A stretch of DNA of 64,000 nt from an uncultured Acetobacterium sp. (GCF_963664135.1 NZ_OY760905.1:372001-436000); one strand, 5' to 3'; counted from the stretch's first letter, positions 33,704 through 43,482 are shown. Notes: generated from the letters alone by a model not told the origin. Numbers and translations: made by a program.

Positions 33704-36082
33704 ATGTTAGTTTCACTAAATTGGTTAAAAGAATATGTTGATATAAATATGCCACCCTTTGATTTTGGCGAAGCCCTGACCATGTCCGGCACCAAGGTAG
33801 AAACCTTAACCATTGTCTCGGAAAATGTCGTCAATATTTTTACTGGCAAAATCACCAAAATCGAACCCCATCCCAATGCCGATAAACTAGTCGTTTGTAC
33901 AGTTGATATGGGAACTGATGAGCGGGTTATTGTAACGGCTGCCAAAAATGTTTTTGAAGGCGCAATCGTGCCGGTTGCCATTGATGGTGCGGTCATCGCC
34001 AACGGCACCAAAATCGGTACCAATGATTTTAGAGGATTACTCTCTTATGGGATGTTCTGCTCGATTGAAGAACTGGGCATGAATACCGATTTGTTTTCCA
34101 AAGAAATCATGGAAGGGATCCTCATTCTGCCAGAAAATACCTCTCTGGGAATGGACGCCCGAGAACTGCTCTGGTTAAATGACGTCATTATCGATGTTGA
34201 ATTAACTGCCAACCGTTCAGATTGCCAATCGATTATTGGCATTGCCCGCGAATCGGCGGCAACCCTGGATCTTCCCATGGCTGACTATAAAACCTATACC
34301 GTCGCTGAAAATACCGATGAGATTGCTAATTATCTGTCTGTTAAAATTGAAAATCCGGCCTGTCCCCGATACGTGGCCAAGATGCTCAAAGTCAAAAATA
34401 TTGAAGCATCACCACTGTGGATGCAGGTTAAACTGATCAATAGCGGCGTTCGTCCAATTAATAATATTGTTGATGTCACCAATTATGTCATGTTGGAGTT
34501 AGGCCAACCGCTGCATGCCTTTGATTATCACAGTCTTCAATCAAAAGAAATTGTGATTAAAACGACCAGCGATAAGAAAATAACCACCCTTGATAATAAA
34601 GAACGCGACATCGATGAAACGATGCTGATGATCACCAACGGGAAAGCGCCAGTGGCGATCGCCGGAGTCATGGGCGGCGAAAATTCTGAAATTACTGATA
34701 ATACCAGTCTGATCGTTCTGGAATCAGCCTGTTTTAACAAAAGCAGTGTCCGTTTAACCGCTAAGCATCTTGGCTTGCGAACCGAAGCATCATCGCGATT
34801 CGAAAAGGGCGTTGATCCAGAATTGGCCGGCATTGCTGCCTTGCGGGCGACCCAGCTGTTTCTCGAAATTGGCGCTTGCGAAGTCATTGAAGGCCTTATC
34901 GATGTATATCCGAAGGCCGAGTCTTTAAAGAAAGTAACTCTGGATATCAATTGGTTTAATGCTTTTGTCGGAATATCCTTGACGATTGATGAAATTTCAA
35001 ACATGTTAGCACGACTATTTTTCAAAGTTGAAAAAATCAGCAATGCCATCTTGGAAGTTGAAGTTCCCAGTTATCGTGCCGATGTCGAGCTTAAAGAAGA
35101 CTTGGCCGAAGAAGTCGCCCGAATTTTTGGTTACGATAATATCCCGGGAACCATTATGGGCGGGGAAACCATGATTGGCGGAAAAACACCGGTTCAGAAA
35201 TTTGAAGATCGCCTTAAAAACCTTTTAGTCGGCCAGGGGTATTATGAAACCCTGACGACCTCTTTCACCAGCGAAAAACGGCTTCATGCTTTAAATACAG
35301 AGCTCGAGGAAAATCTCATTACCCTGATTAATCCGTTAGGCGAAGAAAACAGCATCATGCGAAATACCCTGATCGGTCATCAATTAGAAGTGATTTCGCT
35401 AAACTATAATCGAAAAAATCCTTTTGGCCGTTTCTTTGAGCTATCCAATACTTATCATAAAAACAGCAAAGCAGGGGAGTTGCCCCTGGAAGAGATGATG
35501 CTGGTAATCAGCTCCTATGGCAGTGATGATTATTTTGAATTAAAAGGCATGGTCGAACTATTGCTTGATCAATCGGGCATTAAATATCCGGAGTTCATTG
35601 CCGGCGGATCAGAGATGCTCCATCCCGGTCGTAAGGCTGAAATCTTTGTGGATGGGACAAAACTAGGTGAAATCGGAGAAATTCATCCTTTGGTTGTCAA
35701 GAATTATGAATTACCAAAGCGTTGTTATGTGTGCCAAATCTCGTTTGAAAACCTTTATAATTGTGCAGCAATTGATAATAAATTTGTGGATTTACCAAAA
35801 TTCCCAGCTTCAAATCGCGACCTGGCAATTTTATTAAAACACGATATCCCGGCTGCTTCAGTTGAAACAATTATTCGTAATAACAGCGGCGATATTCTTG
35901 AGAGCATTGAATTATTTGATGTTTATACTGGTACCCAAATCCCAGCTGGTTACAAAAGTTTAGCATATGCATTAAACTTCCGACATCACCAGCGAACCCT
36001 TAGCGATAATGATATCAATCCGGTGATTGATCAAATACTCAGTGAATTAAAAAGCTCTTTTGATGCGCAACTGCGGGAATAG
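33704..36082 (+). CDS. pheT: Phenylalanyl-tRNA synthetase beta subunit
   Basis: 792 residues, full length. Domains in order: tRNA-binding OB fold (about 40-150), B3/B4 editing region, B5 (about 405-475), core-like domain and C-terminal FDX-ACB domain (FPASNRDLAILL onward). ATG 33704 follows AGGAGG. Co-transcribed with pheS under the Phe T-box. Confidence 0.97.
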   Translation: MLVSLNWLKEYVDINMPPFDFGEALTMSGTKVETLTIVSENVVNIFTGKITKIEPHPNADKLVVCTVDMGTDERVIVTAAKNVFEGAIVPVAIDGAVIANGTKIGTNDFRGLLSYGMFCSIEELGMNTDLFSKEIMEGILILPENTSLGMDARELLWLNDVIIDVELTANRSDCQSIIGIARESAATLDLPMADYKTYTVAENTDEIANYLSVKIENPACPRYVAKMLKVKNIEASPLWMQVKLINSGVRPINNIVDVTNYVMLELGQPLHAFDYHSLQSKEIVIKTTSDKKITTLDNKERDIDETMLMITNGKAPVAIAGVMGGENSEITDNTSLIVLESACFNKSSVRLTAKHLGLRTEASSRFEKGVDPELAGIAALRATQLFLEIGACEVIEGLIDVYPKAESLKKVTLDINWFNAFVGISLTIDEISNMLARLFFKVEKISNAILEVEVPSYRADVELKEDLAEEVARIFGYDNIPGTIMGGETMIGGKTPVQKFEDRLKNLLVGQGYYETLTTSFTSEKRLHALNTELEENLITLINPLGEENSIMRNTLIGHQLEVISLNYNRKNPFGRFFELSNTYHKNSKAGELPLEEMMLVISSYGSDDYFELKGMVELLLDQSGIKYPEFIAGGSEMLHPGRKAEIFVDGTKLGEIGEIHPLVVKNYELPKRCYVCQISFENLYNCAAIDNKFVDLPKFPASNRDLAILLKHDIPAASVETIIRNNSGDILESIELFDVYTGTQIPAGYKSLAYALNFRHHQRTLSDNDINPVIDQILSELKSSFDAQLRE

Positions 36083-36111
36083 CTTTCAGTTAAGAAGATG
36101 AATGTAAAAAG

Positions 36112-36993
36112 ATGAGTGCTTTATGTCGGATGATGATCGGGTTACTGCAACTCAAAGGGGTAGGGCGCCAAAAAGTTAAGCGCCTGATGGACCTGCTGAG
36201 TGAGCCGGATCACTTAACCTTTAGGGAGATAATCGAATTCGGTCAAACCTTTCATATTATCTCATCACAAATTAATCGGGATGAGATTGATAAAGCCATA
36301 GATTACGCCGATAAGCTAATCCGTGGCTGTGAATGCCTAAGCATCACTACAATCACTTATTTAGATCAGGGATTTCCTGATTGTCTACGCAGTTTTAATG
36401 ATCATCCCGTTTTGTTGTTTTATCAGGGCAATTTAGAAGTCCTAAACAATCCCAAACGAGCAGCTGTTGTCGGGAGTCGTAATCCATCACCATTTGGAAC
36501 CGATTTTGCCTTCCAGGCTGGAAAAAGTCTGGCTGAAAATGACTTTGTGGTGATTAGCGGCCTGGCAGCAGGAGCCGATACTTCAGGACACCAGGGCTGT
36601 TTGAGTGTTGGGGGAAAAACCGTCGCTTTTTTACCATCTGGTCTTTCTCAAGTTTATCCCAATCAAAATAGAAAACTTGCTGACAAAATTTTATCTCAAA
36701 ATGGCTGTCTAATTTCGGAGTACAGTCATTTTGAAACAGTTCAACCCTACAAGTTTATCGAGCGGGATCGTCTGCAAAGTGGGACCAGCCTTTTTGTGAT
36801 TGTATCCAACTTCTCTCCGGGGAGCGGTACGATTCATACCCTTGGTTTTGCCGAAAAATATAAGCGTCCTGTTTATTCAATACCAATTATTTATGAAGAG
36901 TCCAAAGATGGATTTGAGGTCCTCACTAATATGAACATATCCTTTCAAATTTTAGATAACGCTGGCTTGAAACAAGTCATTGAAAATTATTAA
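36112..36993 (+). CDS. DprA/Smf-like DNA-processing protein, divergent
   Basis: 293 residues. A helix-hairpin-like N-terminus (LLQLKGVGRQKVKRLMDLL) is followed by a Rossmann domain with VVGSRNPSPFGTDFA, VISGLAAGADTSGHQGCL and FIERDRLQSGTSLFVIVSNF, all aligned with DprA signatures. The usual KSG(S/A)xxTA motif near the end is altered to SPGSGTIHTLGF, and the protein stops without a winged-helix tail. DprA loads RecA on incoming single strands; this form may be a paralogue with another role. It lies 29 bases after pheT, not in the usual dprA-topA setting. The ribosome site is weak. Confidence 0.72.
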   Translation: MSALCRMMIGLLQLKGVGRQKVKRLMDLLSEPDHLTFREIIEFGQTFHIISSQINRDEIDKAIDYADKLIRGCECLSITTITYLDQGFPDCLRSFNDHPVLLFYQGNLEVLNNPKRAAVVGSRNPSPFGTDFAFQAGKSLAENDFVVISGLAAGADTSGHQGCLSVGGKTVAFLPSGLSQVYPNQNRKLADKILSQNGCLISEYSHFETVQPYKFIERDRLQSGTSLFVIVSNFSPGSGTIHTLGFAEKYKRPVYSIPIIYEESKDGFEVLTNMNISFQILDNAGLKQVIENY

Positions 36994-37005
36994 TTCATAA
37001 ATCAT

Positions 37006-37034
37006 TTGTAATTTGCGGCTTGATTACATATAAT
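37006..37034 (+). promoter_or_regulatory. zapA promoter
   Basis: TTGTAA (37006-37011), 17-base spacer, TATAAT (37029-37034). Confidence 0.65.
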
Positions 37035-37119
37035 AGAATAGAAAACTAATTTTCATAGATTTTAATTTTTGTAAATTTAAAATTTTACAGATCCAAATTT
37101 TATTACCAGGAGGAAAAAA

Positions 37120-37680
37120 ATGCCTGAACAAACGATAATGGAATTACGCATATTAGATACTGAATTTAATTTAAAGGCAAAAGGAAATGAAGAACATATC
37201 CGGCACGTCTCTGATTATGTTAACACTGAGTTGGAACGTGTCAAAGTAGCCAATCCTTTTACCAACCATATTCGAATTGCCATTCTTGGTTGTATGAATA
37301 TAACCGAACGACTATTTATTGCTGAAGAAGAAATCCGAACCAGTGAAGAATCCAAAGCTAAAGAAATGGGTGAGATTAATCTCGTTAAACAGGAGCTCGA
37401 TTCGACAAAAACAGTTTTAAATGAAGAAAAAGCTAAGTATGAAACGCTAGCTGAAGAAAAAGAATTATTACAAAAAGAGTTGGATGAAAAAAATGATTTG
37501 CTTTCCCAGTATCGTGAACATTTAAGACAAAGTAAGCTCGAAAGCGAAACAACGCGCAAAACAATTTTAGATTTGCAAAATCAGCTTTTTGAAAGCCAGA
37601 TCGAATTGGTAAAAGCAAATAAGAATCATATGGAAAAAGATATTTTCAAAAATATTGAAGATAAAATGAAAATCGATTAA
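37120..37680 (+). CDS. zapA: Cell division protein ZapA with long coiled coil
   Basis: 186 residues. The N-terminal ZapA fold (MELRILDTEFNLKAKGNEEHIRHVSDYVN region) is followed by about 110 residues of charged coiled coil. ZapA cross-links FtsZ filaments at the division site. The long tail is typical of Firmicute forms. ATG 37120 follows AGGAGG; it has its own promoter. Confidence 0.88.
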   Translation: MPEQTIMELRILDTEFNLKAKGNEEHIRHVSDYVNTELERVKVANPFTNHIRIAILGCMNITERLFIAEEEIRTSEESKAKEMGEINLVKQELDSTKTVLNEEKAKYETLAEEKELLQKELDEKNDLLSQYREHLRQSKLESETTRKTILDLQNQLFESQIELVKANKNHMEKDIFKNIEDKMKID

Positions 37681-37701
37681 ACTGAAAGCAATAAAAAAAA
37701 C

Positions 37702-37732
37702 AAAAAAAAGATGTGTTCAACATCTTTTTTTT
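37702..37732. terminator. Bidirectional terminator between zapA and lexA
   Basis: AAAAAAAGATGT-GTTC-ACATCTTTTTTT type palindrome (one extra A in the loop) serving both convergent genes. Confidence 0.88.
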
Positions 37733-37735
37733 GTT

Positions 37736-38377
37736 TTAAAATTTACGAATTAATCCGGTTACTTTACCAAGGATTTTAAGCTCTTCTGCTTCACAGAAAA
37801 TCGGATCCATGGTCTGATTTTCGGGTTGAAGTCTGATTTTGTTGTCTTCAAAAAAAATCCGTTTTACGGTCGCTTCATTATTTTCAAGTAATAAAGCCAC
37901 GACAATTTCATTATTTCGGGCGGTCTCCTGTTTTTTGACGACGATTTTATCTCCATCCAAAATTCCGGCATCAATCATACTGGTGCCTTTAACTTCAAGA
38001 ATAAATGAGGGATCATTGCCAATAAAATCCAGCGGCAAGGGGAAAATATCAGTAATGTTCTCCAGCGCTAAAATCGGAGCGCCCGCGGTAACACAACCTA
38101 ATATGGGCAGGGAGATAATCGTCTTTTCATCAAAATAATTAGAAATACTTTCATTAGGATCATGTCGAACCACTTCAATTGCCCGGGTTTTTGTTGAGTC
38201 ACGTTTAATATAGCCCAGTTCTTCTAATTTTTTGAGGTAACCGTGAGCGGTGGAAGTCGACTTCAAATTAACAGCAGCGCATATTTCACGTACTGATGGG
38301 GGATAACGTTTATCTCTCATTTGTGTTTCAATAAATTTTAATATCGCATATTGTCTGCTATTTAAATCCTCATACAT
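37736..38377 (-). CDS. lexA: SOS repressor LexA
   Basis: 213 residues. Winged HTH (YPPSVREICAAVNLKSTSTAHGYLKKLEELGYI, about 26-58), autocleavage site A98-G99 in CVTAGAP, catalytic S133 in KGTSMIDAGI and K172 in EATVKR. RecA-stimulated self-cleavage derepresses DNA-repair genes. A LexA-type box overlaps its own -35 region. GGAGGAA precedes ATG 38377. Confidence 0.96.
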   Translation of the reverse strand: MYEDLNSRQYAILKFIETQMRDKRYPPSVREICAAVNLKSTSTAHGYLKKLEELGYIKRDSTKTRAIEVVRHDPNESISNYFDEKTIISLPILGCVTAGAPILALENITDIFPLPLDFIGNDPSFILEVKGTSMIDAGILDGDKIVVKKQETARNNEIVVALLLENNEATVKRIFFEDNKIRLQPENQTMDPIFCEAEELKILGKVTGLIRKF

Positions 38378-38404
38378 TGAAATTCCTCCAAATTTTTATA
38401 GCTT

Positions 38405-38444
38405 ATTATAGCACATCTATCTCAAAAAAACAAACGTAAGTTCT
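38405..38444 (-). promoter_or_regulatory. lexA promoter with LexA (SOS) box
   Basis: On the minus strand, AGAACTTACGTTTG (38444-38431) matches the Gram-positive CGAAC-N4-GTTYG consensus except for the first base. The -35 TTGTTT (38433-38428) overlaps it, and TATAAT (38410-38405) follows after 17 bases. Confidence 0.75.
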
Positions 38445-38450
38445 TTTTTG

Positions 38451-39434
38451 TTAATCATCATCGCTTTCAAACTGGGCCAGTGGATTTTGATTTAAGGTAT
38501 CGCGCATGGTTTCTTCATTAATATGCGTATATATTTGCGTTGTTGAAACATTTTGATGCCCGAGAATTTCCTGAACGGACCTCAGATCTGCGTTGCCATA
38601 GCGGAACATTAAAGTTGCGGCCGTATGTCTGAGTTTATGAACGCTTATTTCATCGGTGTTGAGACCACAGCTGGCTAAGTGCTTCTTTACCAGGTGCTGA
38701 ACCGCCCGATTGCTGATGGGGGTATTTTGCTGACTAAGAAACAGATAAGGAGAGTCCGACTCGGGACGAACCAGCAGATAACGATTGATGGCTTTTAAAC
38801 AGGCGTGGTTTAAAAAAACCGTCCGTTCCTTGTTTCCTTTGCCAATAATCCGCAAGGCATCATTTTTGATATCTGAAATTTTAATTTGCGTCAGTTCGGA
38901 AAGTCGCATTCCGCAATTCAAAAATAGGGTAACAATCGCGAAGTCCCGTTCTTTATGGCGACCGGTGATGCCTTTTAAAAGATCCACTGCCTCATCCCAT
39001 TCCAAATAACGGGCGTGACGGGCCGGCAACTTGGGCATTTCCAATTCAGTCACTGGATTAGGAAGAAAATACTTTTGTTTATTACATAGATAATTAAAAA
39101 AAGATCGTAGGGAAGAAACCTTCCGACTGCGGGCAGCGTCAGCATTATGCCGTTCCTTACTTGAATAGGAAAGAAACGCATAAAGGATTCCTAAATTGAC
39201 AGACTTGAGATCTGCAAGAGAAACATCATCGATGGGAATCGCATCAAAATCCAGAGACTGGGGAACCATCGCAAAATAACGTTTAATAAATCGGAAAAAG
39301 ATGATCAGATCATAGCGATAAGCCTGAGCTGATTTTTCAGAATAGCCTTTAATCGTTAAAACATAGTTTAGAAATTCATCGATGATCATGTTGTTTGGAA
39401 TAACCTTTTCGGCAAGATTGTTTACGGTTGTCAT
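38451..39434 (-). CDS. Xer-type tyrosine recombinase
   Basis: 327 residues. N-terminal SAM-like core-binding domain (about 15-125), then the catalytic domain with R177 (CGMRLSEL), K202 (GKGNKERT), H266-x2-R269 (HKLRH), H293 (LGHQ) and nucleophile Y302. The complete active site and chromosomal setting beside lexA suggest a XerC/XerD-like housekeeping recombinase that resolves chromosome dimers, rather than a phage integrase. AGGAGGATCCC precedes ATG 39434. Confidence 0.88.
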   Translation of the reverse strand: MTTVNNLAEKVIPNNMIIDEFLNYVLTIKGYSEKSAQAYRYDLIIFFRFIKRYFAMVPQSLDFDAIPIDDVSLADLKSVNLGILYAFLSYSSKERHNADAARSRKVSSLRSFFNYLCNKQKYFLPNPVTELEMPKLPARHARYLEWDEAVDLLKGITGRHKERDFAIVTLFLNCGMRLSELTQIKISDIKNDALRIIGKGNKERTVFLNHACLKAINRYLLVRPESDSPYLFLSQQNTPISNRAVQHLVKKHLASCGLNTDEISVHKLRHTAATLMFRYGNADLRSVQEILGHQNVSTTQIYTHINEETMRDTLNQNPLAQFESDDD

Positions 39435-39566
39435 GGGATCCTCCTAAATAATTAAAGTACAAATAATTTAAGCATTGGAAAAAGAAAAGTAAAATAGGAT
39501 TAGTGATTGATCAAGCAATAGTGCGATGGAAAGCTGTTTAGATCGGCTTTATTATAGCTTGTACAG

Positions 39567-39618
39567 ATTATAGCACATTTTGGTCATTTTGTCACGAAAC
39601 TTACATTTCGCGACAAAA
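39567..39618 (-). promoter_or_regulatory. Promoter and dyad operator upstream of the Xer recombinase gene
   Basis: Minus strand: -35 GTGACA (39595-39590), 17-base spacer, -10 TATAAT (39572-39567). The -35 lies in one arm of TTTTGTCACGAAA (39587-39599) / TTTCGCGACAAAA (39606-39618), a 13-base dyad with one mismatch. Confidence 0.55.
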
Positions 39619-39651
39619 CATTTTTAGCTGTTTCTGAAATTATAACGATAA

Positions 39652-39701
39652 AAAGTAGCGAAAATTCTTACAGATACTCTGCACGGAATTTTCGCTACTT
39701 T
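39652..39701 (-). terminator. Terminator after der
   Basis: AAAGTAGCGAAAATTC / GAATTTTCGCTACTTT, a perfect 16-bp stem with an 18-base loop and a T-run on the minus strand. Confidence 0.9.
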
Positions 39702-39733
39702 GATTATGATATTTATTATTTTGAGTTCTTATC

Positions 39734-41053
39734 TTACTCAGATCGTTCTCTGATAAAAAAGCGAATCGGTGTTCCAAAGAAATCAAAGGTTTCCCGGAGC
39801 TTGTTTTCCAGATAGCGCTGATATGAAAAATGGACTAATGTCATATCATTGACAAACACCACAAATGTTGGCGGATTAATGGCCACCTGTGATGCATAAT
39901 ATAGTTTTAATCGTCGGCCATGTTTAGATGGCGGCTGTTTCATCATGACAAATTCAGCTAATGCTTCATTAACTTTACCAGTGGTAATTCGTTTCGCACT
40001 TTGCGCTTTTACATATTCAATGGTTTCAAATATTTTACCGAGTCGTTGTCCGGTTTTAGCGGAGATGAAAATGATCGGGGCATAATCCATGAACGAAAGT
40101 GCGTCCCGAATATCCCCTTCCATTTTTTTCATGGTTTTATTGTCTTTTTCCACGGCGTCCCATTTGTTGACAATGATAATCGATGGCTTGGATCGATTAT
40201 GGGCAATCCCCGCAATCTTGGCATCCTGTTCGGTGACGCCCTGGGATCCATCAATCAGCACCAGCACCACCTGGCTTCGCTCAACAGCGGCGATTGCTCG
40301 GATAATACTGTATCGTTCAATATCTTCGTAGATTTTTTTCTTGCGTCTTAATCCGGCGGTATCGATTAAAACATAGTCTTCCCCATCATATCTGACACTG
40401 GTATCGACGGCATCCCGGGTGGTTCCGGGGATATCGCTGACAATCAGACGATCTTCGCCCAGTACCTTGTTAATCAGGGTGGACTTCCCGACATTTGGTT
40501 TCCCGATGACAGCAACTCTTAAGCGCTCATCTTCGGTTTCTTCTTCATCATAATAACGCTTAACATGGTTAATAATCTCATCCAGAAAATCGCCTAAACC
40601 CAGTCCCTGCTCAGCAGAGATTGGCAGTGGTTCGCCGATTCCCAGATTATAGAATTCAAAGGCGTTATTTTCCAGGCTTAGGCTGTCAACCTTATTGACC
40701 GCCAGCAAAACATCTTTATCATGCTTACGGATCATATTGGCGACTTCCAGATCTGAAGCAGTCATCCCTTCCCGACCGTCAACCATCAGGACAATCAGAT
40801 CAGCCATATCAATGGCGATTTCAGCTTGGATCCGCATTTGCAGTAAGATATCATCCTTGGTATGGGGTTCAATCCCACCGGTATCGATCAGGGTAAAATG
40901 GTGATTTTGCCATTCGGCATCAGCAATGATCCGATCTCTGGTCACTCCAGGGGTATCTTCAACAATGGCAATTCGTTCTCCAACTAATTTATTAAACAGG
41001 GTCGACTTTCCCACATTCGGGCGGCCAACCACTGCTACGATAGGCTTTGGCAT
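39734..41053 (-). CDS. der: Ribosome biogenesis GTPase Der (EngA)
   Basis: 439 residues with two GTPase domains in tandem: first GRPNVGKST, DTPGVTRDR, DTGG, NKVD; second GKPNVGKST, DIPGTTRDA, DTAG, NKWD; then a C-terminal KH-like domain. It is needed for 50S maturation. GAGG precedes ATG 41053. Probably monocistronic, ending at the strong hairpin. Confidence 0.97.
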   Translation of the reverse strand: MPKPIVAVVGRPNVGKSTLFNKLVGERIAIVEDTPGVTRDRIIADAEWQNHHFTLIDTGGIEPHTKDDILLQMRIQAEIAIDMADLIVLMVDGREGMTASDLEVANMIRKHDKDVLLAVNKVDSLSLENNAFEFYNLGIGEPLPISAEQGLGLGDFLDEIINHVKRYYDEEETEDERLRVAVIGKPNVGKSTLINKVLGEDRLIVSDIPGTTRDAVDTSVRYDGEDYVLIDTAGLRRKKKIYEDIERYSIIRAIAAVERSQVVLVLIDGSQGVTEQDAKIAGIAHNRSKPSIIIVNKWDAVEKDNKTMKKMEGDIRDALSFMDYAPIIFISAKTGQRLGKIFETIEYVKAQSAKRITTGKVNEALAEFVMMKQPPSKHGRRLKLYYASQVAINPPTFVVFVNDMTLVHFSYQRYLENKLRETFDFFGTPIRFFIRERSE

Positions 41054-41134
41054 TAATTTTTCCTCACTTAATTTTTAATCATAATTTATTTGTAGTATTT
41101 GTTTTCATTAATGGATTTGCATGAATGTATTTTA

Positions 41135-42484
41135 TTAAATCGTATTTACATTTAATAGTGCATGAATCAGGTCTTCTCCCAAAACAGGAACGCCCTGAAT
41201 AGTTACACCCAGTGCTTCACTTAGTGTTTCCAGAGTCCAGTCATCCAGCAGCGTGTGGGTTCCGCTGCGCAAAGCATTTTCTGGAACAATCAGTAAGTCT
41301 CTGGGAGTCTCAGCAAGTATCGGTTTGATTTGCTCAACAATGTCAGTACCAGTCAGCAGTCCAGATACCGTAATGGCTTTACCAAAGAAATGATTGGTCA
41401 CCGGGAATACTTCTAAATCCAGTTGGGGCAATGTTTTTTTGATATCGGCAACCAGGCTGCAGATATAATCAAATGCGGCATTTCCGGTGATAATCCCAAT
41501 TCTTGTTTGGGTTGCACCAGGCCGAATCAATTCATGCTCTGCTTTTTTTAGCTGATGCAATGAATCATGGATTGAGGCTTTAAAATCGGCCATCATCCCT
41601 ACCCCGTTTTCAATCTGGGGAAAACCGTTATAATAATCAATTTCCGGGATTAGTTGCTTGGCCAGTAAATAAAATTCATCGCTGGGATAGACAAAGCCGT
41701 CGCCGTGTTTTTTTTCCATTGCATCATGAACCGAGTTAATCAGTTCAAGGGTTTTTAAGGCATCTTCCCGGGTAAACGATCGTAAGGTTTCCAAACCCTG
41801 CCGGTGATTGGAAAGACCCACGGGAACAACTGATACCGATTGAAGGATCGGATAGAATGCGGTTAAATCATTAAGGGTCTTTTCAAGCTCAGCCCCATCA
41901 TTAAAATCGGGAACCAAAACGATCTGCCCATTCATTTGAATGCCATTGTCCCGAAAAGCTTCCAGATACGACATCACATCCCCGGCAAAACGGTTTTTAA
42001 GCATCTTTTTCCGCAGCTCGGGATTGGTAGTATGAATCGACAAATTCATCGGCATAATCCGGTAGCGAATAATTCGCTTTAACTCCGCTTCGGTAAGATT
42101 CGTCATGGTGATGTAATTGCCCGTAAGAAAGGACAACCGCTCATCGTCATCTTTTACATACAAGCTCTCCCGCATTCCGGTTGGGAGCTGGTCGATGAAG
42201 CAGAAGATGCAGTTGTTTTTACAGGTTTTTGTGCCAATCATTGCTTCGGGAAACTCAACCCCTAAATCGTCTTCAAATTCTTTTTCGATGTCCAGTTCCC
42301 ATATTTCGCCATCCGGCTTTTCAATTTCAACCACTAGGGTGTCATCCGCGATCAGATAGCGATAATCCAGCACGTCTGTTACGGGCATCCCATTTATTGA
42401 TAGCAGAACATCGCCTGCCTCGACTTCCATTTCATAGAGTATGCTATCATCCTGCACACCGTTTATAATAAATTTTTTCAACAC
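41135..42484 (-). CDS. DUF512 radical SAM-like protein with PDZ-like N-terminus
   Basis: 449 residues. N-terminal PDZ-like region (GDVLLSINGMPVTDVLDYRY, about 25-45), then a cysteine motif TCKNNCIFCFIDQLP (CxxxCxxC), then GNYITMTNL and the C-terminal DUF512 domain (RIGIITGNAAFDYI to the end). Family members often precede der, as here. They are predicted Fe-S/SAM enzymes of unknown substrate. Start GTG 42484 (or TTG 42481) after AGAGAG. Confidence 0.88.
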   Translation of the reverse strand: MLKKFIINGVQDDSILYEMEVEAGDVLLSINGMPVTDVLDYRYLIADDTLVVEIEKPDGEIWELDIEKEFEDDLGVEFPEAMIGTKTCKNNCIFCFIDQLPTGMRESLYVKDDDERLSFLTGNYITMTNLTEAELKRIIRYRIMPMNLSIHTTNPELRKKMLKNRFAGDVMSYLEAFRDNGIQMNGQIVLVPDFNDGAELEKTLNDLTAFYPILQSVSVVPVGLSNHRQGLETLRSFTREDALKTLELINSVHDAMEKKHGDGFVYPSDEFYLLAKQLIPEIDYYNGFPQIENGVGMMADFKASIHDSLHQLKKAEHELIRPGATQTRIGIITGNAAFDYICSLVADIKKTLPQLDLEVFPVTNHFFGKAITVSGLLTGTDIVEQIKPILAETPRDLLIVPENALRSGTHTLLDDWTLETLSEALGVTIQGVPVLGEDLIHALLNVNTI

Positions 42485-42683
42485 ATCTCTCTTGATTCTT
42501 TACAATTTAAAAACTGCCATGCAAAACCAGCCGGCAGTTCTTCTACTCTATTATATAATATTTTTCAAGAAAAAAAAACCTATTTAAGAATTTTTCACAA
42601 TTAAATCTTATTTAAGGAATCATCAATCATTTATGCCATAAAAAATCCATCATTTCCGTTAATCATTTCCTGTCAATCGTCGA

Positions 42684-43397
42684 TTATTTTCCAATCGGAC
42701 AGGCCACCACACATAAACCGCAGACAACGCCCCGACCGATATGGTGATACGCCTCTTTCATATGCAAACTGCAGGAAAAAGCATCATAAAGCTCATTTCG
42801 GGGCAGGCCAAACTCCCAAAGCCGTCCTTCAATGGCCATCGCCGGGCAGGCGGTAACACAGTTGCGGCAGGCGCCACAGCCGCTCGCTGTTATTGGTATC
42901 CCGACTTTTATCGGTGCATTGGTTAAGACCGTTCCCAACCGGATTCGAGGGCCATAGCTTTTATGGATAAATAAGGCACTCCGTCCAATCCAACCAAGAC
43001 CCGATAAAACCGCCCCGGTTTTATGTTGAAAGGCCCCGGTAAAGCTGTCTTCGGGATCTGTTACTGATTGCGAGGCCGGAATCGCGACGCTGGGATAACC
43101 CTGTGCTTCTAAAAACAGAAGAATCCTCAGGCTGATATCATCGATCAGCCGGTTAACACTGCGATAATGGCTGAAATACGTTTGGGTCGGTTCCGTATCA
43201 ATTTGGTTTAAAATACCGTCTGAAAGTTTAATGACGATGGTAATGCCATTGGTGTACCCCATCCGTTTTGACGACGGCAATACCGATAAATCGGCAAAAC
43301 CAATTTCGGTCGCACCCAGTGATTGGGCCAGTTTTTGAATCGCAGCGTTAGCGTAATTTTCATAGTTTGGTTGCATGTCATTTATTTCATTTATCAT
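42684..43397 (-). CDS. QueG-like 4Fe-4S double-cluster protein
   Basis: 237 residues. The C-terminal half carries two 4Fe-4S motifs: CGACRNCVTACPAMAIEG, and VCGLCVVACPIGK paired with an earlier Cys. The N-terminal half resembles the cobalamin-interacting part of epoxyqueuosine reductase, but the protein is shorter than QueG (about 300-380) and ends right after the second cluster, so it is a QueG-related reductase or ferredoxin of uncertain substrate. GAGGAAAAA precedes ATG 43397. Confidence 0.75.
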   Translation of the reverse strand: MINEINDMQPNYENYANAAIQKLAQSLGATEIGFADLSVLPSSKRMGYTNGITIVIKLSDGILNQIDTEPTQTYFSHYRSVNRLIDDISLRILLFLEAQGYPSVAIPASQSVTDPEDSFTGAFQHKTGAVLSGLGWIGRSALFIHKSYGPRIRLGTVLTNAPIKVGIPITASGCGACRNCVTACPAMAIEGRLWEFGLPRNELYDAFSCSLHMKEAYHHIGRGVVCGLCVVACPIGK

Positions 43398-43482
43398 TTT
43401 TTCCTCTTTTTTACATAGAAATAGGGAAATTGACCCATTGATATGTTACAATATTCATAGAAAAATAAAGGTGGTGGTATTG

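Noticed and set aside
38451..39434. Phage or island integrase
   Set aside because: No att repeats, tRNA or phage genes nearby; setting and motifs fit a Xer-type housekeeping enzyme.
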